Shown here: one piece after another, positions 23,690-33,800 of the stretch
Layout of the letters: each line of letters begins with the position of its first letter
Position numbering within the stretch: the stretch's first letter is position 1
Source: Aurelia coerulea
Taxonomy: Eukaryota > Cnidaria > Scyphozoa > Semaeostomeae > Ulmaridae
Assembly: GCA_039566865.1 (NCBI GenBank)
Contig: CM076959.1
Location: 16,166,501-16,230,500 of the forward strand
DNA length: 64,000 nucleotides
Direction: 5' to 3'
Program-made: the position numbers and the translations under genes
The notes under the pieces: model-generated
The model's input: only the letters and a program-made list of their open reading frames with translations
Databases searched by the model: none
What the model was told of the DNA's origin: nothing

Positions 23690-24800
23690 CTACATAAAAG
23701 GTGGGTTTAACTGTTTCATTGCTTTGTATGCAAAGGGTTCTTTGACGAGCAATACGCATCGTGCATTTATCTGACTTCAAGAGCAACTCGTTATACGAAC
23801 TGGTATGATCATTATAGAAAAATCTTAGAGCGCGTTCTTGCAACTGTTCAATTTTCTGTAATGATTTGGAAAATGAAAAATACCAGACTAAGGGGCAGTA
23901 ATTGAAATTAGAATATACAGAGCTCTGAACAAGAATCTTTTTCTCCTTAAAACAAATACACGTCTGTAATCTTTTAGGAACGTTTAATTGTGTTGCAGCT
24001 TTTCTGCAAAGATTGGAAATATGTGGCTCAAAATCAAGTTTATAATCTAACGTAACGCCTTAGAGTTTTACAGTCTCCTCAGATTTGATTGTTTTGCCGT
24101 TAATATCAATTTGTTCTCCACTAGCATTTGTCTGGTTTTTCCTCAGCAATATAGCATGGAATTTTTCAGGGTTTGCAATCATTTCATTATTTTCTAACCA
24201 AGACCCGGGGGGGGGGGGTACTTGACTTTTAAATTTGTACGGGTGTGTGCCCACGAAAAATTTTTTTTTTACCCTGCTCCAGAATTTCTCCCTCAAAATG
24301 ATAACCTGTTCTAGAAAAAATTGGTGAAAAGTATACTCAAAAACATGAAATTTGACCGAAAAACGACCCGATCTAGCAAAATATTCCCCTTTGACATGTT
24401 TTGACAACCTGCTCTAGAAGAATTGCCTTATTTTGATACCCTGAGCTAGAAAAAATTGGTGAAAACGATACCCTTAAAAACGGCACATCTCCGTCGGACA
24501 AATATACTAAATACCCCCCCCCCCCCGGGAACCAAGATAAGGCAACTCCAGTTTCTTTTTCCAGAGTGTTCACAAGATTGGGCATACTCTTTGAAAAGTA
24601 AGCAAGTGTTTTGTCATCTGCGTAATTATAAAGTGTTGCATGTTTTATGAAGAGAAATATATCATTTATGTAAAAGTTGAACAAGATAGGTCCCAACACA
24701 GAGCCTTGGGGTACACCAGATATAACCTCTTGAAAAGTGGGATGACAATAAACAATGGGGGCACCGATTTTTATATTCACGTCGAAACGAGGTCAATTCA
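23690..24800 (-). mobile_element. LINE reverse transcriptase fragment split by a MITE
   Basis: The minus strand encodes EVISGVPQGSVLGPILFNF and LYNYADDKTLAYF (RT catalytic YADD), then WLENNEMIANPEKFHAILL, then a thumb region with [11 protein letters not shown] and LQERALRFFYND. A stop near 24060 breaks the frame. The MITE at 24204-24529 lies within the W-L-E segment. Decayed CR1/Jockey-type element. Confidence 0.85.
24204..24529. mobile_element. CCCGGG-TIR MITE copy 3, 8-bp TSD AACCAAGA
   Basis: 326 bp, perfect duplications at 24196-24203 and 24530-24537. The flanking LINE reading frame continues across the insertion once a single target copy is counted, which fixes both ends to the base. 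Confidence 0.9.
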
Positions 24801-25049
24801 AAACGAGGCGGCCTTCGATAGTTGGAAATGTTTATTCAGCTGTGATGCGCTTACAGGAGCTGATGTGGCCTTCAAAATGAGGAATTTCTTGTTGAAACTG
24901 AAAGGTTTGTTGCTTCTTGGATTGAAGAAACATTCATGTGAATACTTGTGGCTTTTTTCATTGCTAACGTCACTCAAAACTTGAATTTTGAGGCGTTTTA
25001 TTATCTGAGGATTGAACCAACAAGTTAGGCCCATCCGCCATTGCCTGGA

Positions 25050-25260
25050 GCACTCGGCTTTTCGTACAGTATTGCTATTGTGTTTATCGGGCCACAGATT
25101 TGGAATGGCTTACCAAACGAAATAAAATCCGCAGAAAATTTGAAAAATGTTAAGGTTTTATAAATAAAGCAATGGGATGGTCCAAACTGCAAATGTAGTG
25201 CCTGTAAGTGCCAACCAGTTTAGTTATATAGTTAAGAAAATATTCGTTTTTATTATTAGT
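25050..25260 (+). mobile_element. LINE tail with W-x-G-x-x-C-x-C end
   Basis: Frame encodes FIGPQIWNGLPNEIKSAENL, then WDGPNCKCSACK after one stop. This is the usual end of CR1/Jockey-type ORF2. Confidence 0.7.
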
Positions 25261-25312
25261 TATGTAAATTCGATTTAGATTAGTTAACTTGCATAAATTA
25301 TTGAATAGTGTA

Positions 25313-25866
25313 CCGGGTGTCCCAAAAAAATGTATACAGATTTGGTTGACTCCAGCGATCTGAATTTAGCTTCAATCAATGTTTAATCACTCTAAAAATG
25401 TTCCTCGATAGTTAACTTGAACATAGGTACCTCGTTTGTTGGTATTTGTTCTTTGAGAGCAGACATGTTAACTTTGAAAGCTCAAATTTACCTCTTCCTG
25501 CAAACCAGAGCTTTAGCCTTTTGGCCTAAGCAAATTCTTAGGGCAATCAACGATAGCCTGATAAAATTTGAGCAATATTAGATCTTGAGTTATTTTGTTG
25601 TCCAGAAGTCACCCCCTAATCACCCATTGCGCAGTTTCTTAATTTTCATCAATTTCAGTTCTTAATTTCGATGGGCTTCAGGAATTTGCTTAGGCCAAAA
25701 GGCTAAAGCTCTGGTTTGCACGTGGACGCAAATTTGAGCTTTCAAAATTGATATTTCTGCTCTCAAAGCACCAATACCAACAAACGAGGTATCTATGTTC
25801 AAGTTAACTATCGAGGAACATTTTGAGAGTAATTAGTCATTGATTAAAGCTAAATTCACATCGCAA
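25313..25866. mobile_element. Foldback, CCGGGTGTCCC end, right terminus lost
   Basis: The left arm starts CCGGGTGTCCCAAAAAAATG after TA. The arms share 'taggccaaaaggctaaagct' and 'ttaactatcgaggaacattt' in inverse form. The last 40 or so bases of the right arm are absent. Confidence 0.7.
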
Positions 25867-25869
25867 TGC

Positions 25870-26606
25870 TCATCGCGCAAGTGGGGACTATTTGTGGCAG
25901 TTTGAGAAAGAATAATAACTCAATATTCCAGCAATCCAGAATTCCAACAATCTTTATTCTATGTTTTAAGACCGTAGAACACCGTTTTTGCATCGGGAGA
26001 ATGCATTACCCTACTTCTACATGTATGTAGACCAGTGATGTAGACCCACGCGTGGGCTAGCAACCAATATCCAAATATTTGATAGGCTTAGTCCGATTAA
26101 ATGTTGGAAGAGCTGTCAATTTCACACACATAAAATTTCGTCAGTTATCAACCAGTTCAAGCAAGTATGGCTTAGCTAATATCTCAACTCTCAGATGGCC
26201 AAAAATTAAGAAACTCGGTACCGGGAAAGTATAACTTAAAGGTAATTGGCAAGGTTAAAAGGTGTGTTCATGAACAAGGGGCTGGGCGCTAGTAAAGAGT
26301 CTATTGAAATTGTCAAAATTTGAGGGTGTAGAAGGGGTTTTGACTAGCTGACTAAGAGACTGTTTTGCACACTGACTAATGACTAATTTCGTTCAAAAGC
26401 ATAGACTAATAACTAACTATATTCTGTAGTTGACTTTTGACTAAGCCTATTTTTCTCTGCATTTAGTCAAAAGTACATTTGCACAGAGGCCAGAAGTAAC
26501 ACAAACCCTGTTTTTTCAGCAATGAATGTCAAAAGGAAGCAAAAGGAATGGAAAAACGACTAACTTTTACCACACAAAAAATATTCTTTTTAAAAACGAT
26601 CAGTGG
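25870..26606. other. Gene-free stretch
   Basis: AT-rich DNA with no reading frame, splice chain or repeat end that I could support. Confidence 0.4.
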
Positions 26607-26775
26607 CAGGGACGTAGGAAGCATCTCAAACTTGGGGGGGGGCACGACACTTCAAGGGCACTTTTTCATTAAGTTAAAGGGGCACTCCCTGAAAATAAAC
26701 GCGCATTTCTTTGTTTTTTGCAAAATTTTGGGGAAGCACGTGCCCCCAATGCCCCCCTCGGTTCCTACGTCTCTG
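26607..26775. mobile_element. hAT-type MITE, CAGGGACGTAGGAAGC end
   Basis: 169 bp; starts CAGGGACGTAGGAAGC and ends GGTTCCTACGTCTCTG. Flanks ATCAGTGG and ATCAATGG form an 8-bp duplication with one change. G-run and C-run subterminal arms. Confidence 0.8.
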
Positions 26776-27780
26776 ATCAATGGTAGGCTGAGATTTTTTA
26801 AATTCTTCTTGTTTCCTTCTTCAGCATAAATATCTCGAGAGTGGGCCCAGATAACGGTTGTAACACATATCAAGTTTGAGTTCCCTCTTCTTCCTCCATT
26901 CAGGAAAGCACTTCTACCCGAACGTTCAATTCAAAATTATTTTGGGTTACCCATGGTCACACCTCTCGGTCAAGCAAGGGACACAAAGCGACCTTATCGT
27001 GTAATACTGTAGTCAGCAACCTGGTACTATTTTGACGCTTTCGGCTGAGGAAAAAGTGTATTTTATCAAACGCAATTACAATACAATTTTGGCACTATCT
27101 TGGGACCAAGGTGATGGAATGTTTTGGGAGAATAACTGGTCTTCCTGACAAAGAAATAAGCAATCCAATTGTGACGTGCGCATATCTTTGGCTGTATGCA
27201 ATATAATGTCACTTTTTACGCCGTTCTCAGGGATCTACAACTGTCTGATGCTGGTGTCAGCAGGAAGCCTGGTCTTGTGATACATAGGCCATTTCTGTCA
27301 TGTTCTGATCGAAAAAGGGGACAGATAAGGTGTTTATGTATAACAGTTTCACCCACGGCTTGGCACTCAAATTCTTAAAGCTGGTGATGCACCCACAAAA
27401 TCGGAGTTAACGTAAAAGAAAATTTGATTGATTTCCCATTCAGACATAGGTAATTAGTGCAATTCAACATACACTTTTGCATAGAAGAGTTCATAACAGA
27501 AATTTCACTTTCAAAGGAAATTTTGACTAATAGAAACCAAATGTCTTGACTAGTGACTAACTGGACGAAATTTGCACGTGCAGGTGCCAAAGAGACAAAG
27601 AGTGCATGGGTTTTTCTTTGTTCTGTTCATAGATAGGTGTATTTTCCTCTTACTATTATCTATTATTACCTTCAAGAAACTATTTATTTTGACAAATGAA
27701 ATCTTTAATATATTTTAATTTGTTTTCACTTGCTCCCCTGTATTTTATTGCTCAGAAGGTACTCGAGTAGCATGCATAGA
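26776..27780. other. Gene-free stretch
   Basis: No gene or repeat boundary recognised. Confidence 0.4.
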
Positions 27781-28106
27781 CACAGGTGGCGGAGAATGGT
27801 TCAGTATTTTTAAAATGGAACTGTTCAGTTTTAAAATTAGTAAAAACAAACCTTTCTTGCCAGTTAAATGTGTCAGATTTCTCTGTGAATCTGATCCACT
27901 GCTATTTACTTTAGTTAGGCCAAAACGACTGTTTAGTGTTGTTGCGGTTGTCTCAGAAATACTCAGCGTGAAGAGAAAAAGAGAGCAGTGGATCAGATTC
28001 ACAGAGAAATCTGACACATTTAACTGGCAAGAAATGTTTGTTTTTACTAATTTTAAAACTGAACAGTTCCATTTTAAAAATACTGAACCATTCTCCGCCA
28101 CCTGTG
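27781..28106. repeat. 123-bp-arm near-perfect inverted repeat (hairpin or foldback)
   Basis: Arms 27781-27903 and 27984-28106 are inverse copies with one mismatch in 123 bp by eye, around an 80-bp spacer. Outer ends are CACAGGTGGCGG. Flanks GCATAGA and GTATAGA may be a 7-bp target duplication. Open frames across it on both strands are consequences of the palindrome. Confidence 0.88.
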
Positions 28107-28313
28107 GTATAGACATTGGAAAGGCGCCAATAGCCTTGGTTTTAAATGTTTACGAGGGCACAACAAAAATAAGTATGATGACTGCTCTGCTCTGAGTGCT
28201 CCAAATATATATATATTTATGTGTGTGTTCTACTAAGGACCATATTGAAAACACACATGCAGCTCTGTATTTTCTTTTTTCTATGTATTTCCGATATACA
28301 GCACCTCTCAGGG

Positions 28314-28379
28314 CAACCTCGTCTCCAGGGCCCTTTGTGATATTTGGACGGATGACAAAAGGTCCTGGGGACGAGGTTG
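28314..28379. mobile_element. Short hairpin MITE (AACCTCGTC ends)
   Basis: CAACCTCGTCTCCAGGGCCC at the left, GGGGACGAGGTTG at the right, 66 bp in all. Confidence 0.6.
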
Positions 28380-28620
28380 TAATTAGGGGTGTTTATCTTT
28401 ACGTTTTTAACATTTTACATTGTACTGTATCTATTTCTTGTTAGAAAACTTGTAAATATTTATTGTGGCAAATCAATACATAGATACATACATACATACA
28501 AAATCTGATAACACGAGTAATAATTATTATTTATCTTCTTATTTAATAATTATTAGTCATTAATATTATTATTTATTCATTTATAGTTGTTGTACTCGAT
28601 AATTTTAAAGAAAACTACTA

Positions 28621-30046
28621 GAGTGGTGTCGCCCATTATGCCCATGTCGTCGAGGAAGTTCCGAGTTAGATCCAAAAAGAGCAATTAATGAAAAAACCAA
28701 ATAGCCAGATTATATCACCAACTAATGGAGAAAAAGACCACAGAGTAGTGACTTTTTACGTAAATTCTTTATACTGATTTTAGAAGATTTTAAAGAAGGG
28801 GGTAAAAACGTCGTTTTCTTCGGGCGTCGCCCATTATGGCCGCAGGAGAAACAATGAACACTACTCTCTAGTAAAAAGGTTTAATAAGAAAGAAAGTTTT
28901 AATTATTGCTCTTTGTTTATCATTTGGTACTTTAATCACAAAAATATCAATAAGGATTAACCTAAACTTCGAGTTTTGGCAATTTAAATACACGCTTCGA
29001 GTTGTTCTAAATCCTGCCTTATCTCTTGTGATTGGATGGATGAGTTTTTGGCATGAGTTTCTAAATACTCTCAAGTACCGAATAAACGGGGGGGTGAGAA
29101 TAATCGGGGGGGTCGGAAATGGTTCAATATAATAATAATCGGGGGGGTTGGAACAATCGGGGGGGGGGGGGTTGGAAAAATTGAGAATAGTCGTTTATCG
29201 TTTTCTTAGTAAAACACGTATCTAACATGGGTACCACGTATGTAAAACACGTGTGTAACACGGGTCAGACAAACAAAGGAGAATAAAGTTAATAAATACA
29301 GTAAGTACATTTGCTTAGCAGGAATTATTAAAAAAATGTGTTCACTATTACTTCTATTTTTCAAAAATTAATAAAAGGGGGGGTTGGAATAAAGGTGGGG
29401 GGGTTGGAAAATTTTCAAAAATTAATAAGCGGGAAGGGGGACGATTATTCGGTACTCGAGAGTACAAATAGACTTAATAAAATGCTGCGTTTTTGGGTTT
29501 CAGTGATTTTCTAAGTCAGTAAGTAAGATTTTAACCCAAATGGGTGTTTTCTAAAATAAATGTTGGATTTTAATATTTTGAAGCGACTGGAAACTTCTCT
29601 GGTAAACTGATGGGCATAATGGGCGACGAAAATAGCAATTAGCACCACTGAGACTTCATAACCTTATATGTGAATCAGAAGTCACTTTGTTTTGGTTTCA
29701 TTGTAGATTTCCTCTCTAGAGACAGGACTTCTGAAAAATAAAAGCATATTTCAAAAATTTCAAGCTGCAAGGTGCCGAGCGAACGAAAAAGAAAGAAGGA
29801 ATGTAAATAGAATCATGAAATTTGCAATACTTGGAAGAATCAATTGGAGATATGCACAAACCATCTCGTCGGGTTTCAAGGCAAATGAACTGAAACTTCG
29901 GTGAAGGTCAAATCATGATAAAACAGATGTCAGCGAAGATTATCCGCGCAATAGCAAATTTATTACTAGTCGTCATTCCCCTTAAATTTTATTTCTCTTG
30001 CTAGCCGGCCATAATGGGCGACCGGCGATAATGGGCGACGCTACTC
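28621..30046. mobile_element. 1.4-kb TIR element with GTCGCCCATTAT ends, TA target site
   Basis: Starts GAGTGGTGTCGCCCATTATG and ends as the inverse of GAGTAGCGTCGCCCATTATC, with TA on both sides (28619-28620, 30047-30048). The word GTCGCCCATTAT occurs five times (two forward, three inverted). No transposase frame; the 68-codon minus frame at 28868-29074 has no recognisable domain. Contains the nested element at 29067-29463. Confidence 0.75.
29067..29463. mobile_element. G-run-rich nested TIR element
   Basis: Ends ACTCTCAAGTACCGAATAA and its inverse. The interior has G-runs of 7-13 in repeated GGGGGGGTTGGAA blocks on one strand. Confidence 0.7.
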
Positions 30047-30184
30047 TAAATACCAGCTATCTTGTTGAGGATACCGAGGACTGCCCCTTTTGTCTAAGCC
30101 TTTTGTTATGCTGGTAAAGTTCTAAGCAGATCAACGGCTGGGAAACCTATTACCATGCGCGAGAATCTCTTTGTTTCTTTGCTA

Positions 30185-30330
30185 AACCTTGTTTGGGTTG
30201 TGGTTAGAGTCTCCACCCACACTCTTTTCACAAACCAAACATGCTTTCTGCGCATGATCACAGGTTTCCTTTTTGGGGGATAACCGTTGCTTGGAACTTT
30301 GATGGTTCGTATCCCCAACAATATCTGCAA
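30185..30330. repeat. Second copy of the 20550-20735 repeat
   Basis: Same orientation and near-identical core ('gcgcatgatcacaggtttcc'). Confidence 0.55.
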
Positions 30331-30723
30331 CACAAAGTAAATATGATATTGGGCACAAAACCTGGTCGGAACATTGAGTCTTGACATACTTGAAAGTGCA
30401 GCACAGGTACGGGTAATTCGTGAAAAATATCCAAAACCGAATTCAGAAAGGAAACTGTTCTAGAAGGAAACGGCCTGTTGAGCTATTTTGGGATCAATAC
30501 ACAGGTCTTCTCTTGTTCTTGGTTAGAATAAACAGACGAACAACCTGTCTCCAAAAAATTACACGTGTTGTTTTGTTGTTTTAAATTTCAAAATGGCAAA
30601 AAATGGCCATTTTGGCAACGTGGCAGCCAAACTTAGCACCGCCATTTTTTCCGAGAATTTTAACCAATCATGTTACTATACGTAACTAACTGACCAATCA
30701 AAACACAACATGATACAAATCAA

Positions 30724-30742
30724 CCAATCAGAACAGACCACA
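30724..30742 (+). promoter_or_regulatory. ERSE-like element upstream of the calumenin-like gene
   Basis: CCAAT at 30724-30728, exactly nine bases, then CCACA at 30738-30742. The known ER stress response element is CCAAT-N9-CCACG (NF-Y plus ATF6), so one base differs. Two further CCAATCA boxes stand at 30664 and 30694. The site is 128 bp before the ATG of an ER-lumen protein gene. Function is inferred. Confidence 0.45.
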
Positions 30743-30869
30743 TTTCCTAAAGTTTCCATTTCAAGCGACCTCACATTGAGCCTTGCTAAGTTGCTGTGAA
30801 AGGAAGGCAGCGGAACTTCGCATTCTTGCGACAGCTGAAAAATTAGACTGAAACAATAAAAATACAGCT

Positions 30870-33800
30870 ATGAAGCAATTAAACTCGTTGTCCATACTTC
30901 TACTATTAGCAGCCGTAGTTCTGGCTACACCAAAGCCCAGAGATCGGACTGTCAAGGATCCTGAACTCTCAGACCTCGAACATGAAGTTGATGAAGACCA
31001 TAACAAGGAGTATGACCACGAGGCCTTCCTTGGTAAAGAAGAGGCAAAGAAATACGATGAATTAACACCAGAACAAAGTAAAGAAAGGCTTGAGTAAGTG
31101 TATGATGCTGCAAGGGGCTTAAATTTCGACTAGGGGCTGTCTGATAGCTCATTGATCATTGGCCTAAAAATGGGCCTAACTCGTTTGGTGTGTAGTTATT
31201 ATTATAGGCCTACACTCGTACAGCTTGGGAGTTCCTTTGCTTGCTGTGCCATGTCCTTGGTGTGTCTAACGTAGAATAATGCATAAATTGATCTTTGTGT
31301 CTTTGCAGCTGCAAATGATTTTTGTGCAGATAGCATAGCACCTTGCTTCAAACACATTCCTTTAGAAGAACCTGTTATTGTACTGTTTGTGTTTATAAAA
31401 CAAACAAATTTATTCAAATGATAAATTGAAATTGAATAAATAAAGGTGTTTAAACAGCAGGTTATTGTATGTATACAAAGTAAAATATTGTCCAAATAAT
31501 CTGGCAGGTCTAGGTATGAAAATATTTTCCAATTAATTAAGTATTGATAATGTACATATCTCAGCTTGTTGTACTCGCAACTAGACAGAAAGTTTTAAGC
31601 AGAAAATTGCCAGAAAATAGAGATGAAATCCAACAAATTTATCAATGAAATCTGCCAACGCATTTCAACCAATCTCTTCCTATCTAAAAATCAATGCAAT
31701 GCTTACCAAAAATGCAAATCCGTATTTGATGTCCTCCCAGCTGTTTTAGAGAAAAGGTGTCCCTGAAGCACTTGACCAGATTTTGGTTGGGAGTGAGCCA
31801 TCCAAGCTTCAAGAACATACGCATTCCTTGTACCAATTTTTCGAAAGAGTAGACCTAAAGCATGTACATTGGTTTAAACATAGGTAAGGGGTCAGTCATA
31901 TATCAATTTTGTCCTCACTTAGCCTCATTTTAATGTTAATGGGTGTGGTGGGGTGGGGGGGGGGAGGGTCAATAGCCATGACTCTAAAATATTTTTTGCA
32001 TCAATTTTAATATCACAGATTACAAAATGAGGGCAATGTCTTGAGAAGACAATACCTTACCAGAGAGCTTTTTCCAGCAACAGATCCACTTTTTCAAATC
32101 CAAAAAAGGTCCAAAAAGGTTTCTCAAAGAAAGTTGTTGTTGTTGTCGACCGATGCTAAGGTTGGGGGGGTGGGGGGAGTCTGAAAGTTAGCGTTAAAAT
32201 GACGCTAAGCAGTGACAAAATCAATATATGACTTGACCCCTAAGACCGATCTTCAGATACAGACTGATAAAGATTTTCTACATTTTTAGTGCTACCCTAA
32301 CCTAAGGTGAGCTATTGACTGTTGATCGAAACAGTTCACAATTTACCATTGTTTGGTCACCAATATTCCAGTGGTGGACACTTTGCCAAATATTGGGGGA
32401 CTGGAGCTATTGTTTCAATTAAAAAGCATTGTTTATTTCTATTGTTTTCAAGCAAAAGATCTTTGTTCCAGCCAACATTGGGGGCAATCGTACCGCCTCG
32501 CCCCCGTAAGTATCTGCCACTGAATATTACCATTTTTGGTTACCCATTTTACCCCAACCTGCCCATCGTTACCACTGCAGACCAAAACTTTGTTTCCTAT
32601 ATCTTTCAGGAAACTTGTCAAATCAAAAATTGACAAAGATCAAGATGGTTTTGTAACAGAACAAGAGCTCAAAGATTGGATCAAATATGCACAAAGCAAA
32701 TATATTTATGATGATGCCAGTAAACAAATGGAAACTAACGACATAGACAAAGATGGATTTGTCACTTGGGATGAATACAAAAACAATACCTATGGTTTTC
32801 TTGATGGTACGTATGTCATGATAAATTCCTGCTAAGACAGCTATTTTTATCTTGAATTGTATCAAGAAAGAAAGAACCACAATGGTAGGATGTGTGTCTG
32901 ATATTGTTTGAAGACAGTTGCAGCAAGAATAATAATAAAAAATAGTTAGAGGCAAGAAATACCGCAAAACAACACAACAGCAAAGCTAAAACAACAGCTA
33001 ACTTTAAATTAGAGACTGATTTATGTATGAAAGACCTGATCTTTTGCCTTGGCATTCAAGACCTGTTCAAAGTTTAACTAAAAGAATTGCAAAAACTGTT
33101 TCAGATAAACTGATACCTGCCCAGGCGAAAAACCATTGCTAAACCATGGTCAACCATGACACAAGCATGGTTAATCATGGTTTTAGACCATGATTGGTCA
33201 TGTTTTGCCGATGGTCAGTACATGATTAACCATTAGACCCTCATTGACAAATGAAACTGACGGTTGGACCATGGTCAAACATGGTTGCAGGAGGGGAGAT
33301 TCTTACTACTTATTCACATTATACACAAGGCCTGTAATGTACTACAGGCTTGCAAACTTTTTAACTTTTTTACTCACCCAGTGTTTCTTTGTAATCTTTT
33401 TAGCATGATAATAACATTTTTGTATAATTTTAGAGTCCAAGGAAGACTCGGAGTACAACTACAAAAACATGGTAGTACGTGATGAGAAGAGGTTCAAGAA
33501 AGCAGACAAAGATGGTGATGGCAAATTGAGCAAGGATGAATTTGCTGCATTTTTACATCCAGAAAATGATGACAGCATGAAAGATATTGTTGTTGAGGAA
33601 ACCATGGAAGATATTGACAAAAACAAAGATGGATTCTTATCACTGGAAGAATATATTGGTTAGTCTCTTGTATTTCCACAACCTAGCCACTTTCCCCCCC
33701 CCCCCCAAAAGTATAGACCGTCTTGGGCATTGTGAGGAAGAAAAGTACAGGTGCTTGACAGTCATAGCACCTTAAAAATTCCAGGTGCTTTATCCTTCAT

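Noticed and set aside
27745..28195. Two 120-codon frames on opposite strands
   Set aside because: Both cross the 123-bp palindrome and mirror each other; no domain or splice signals.
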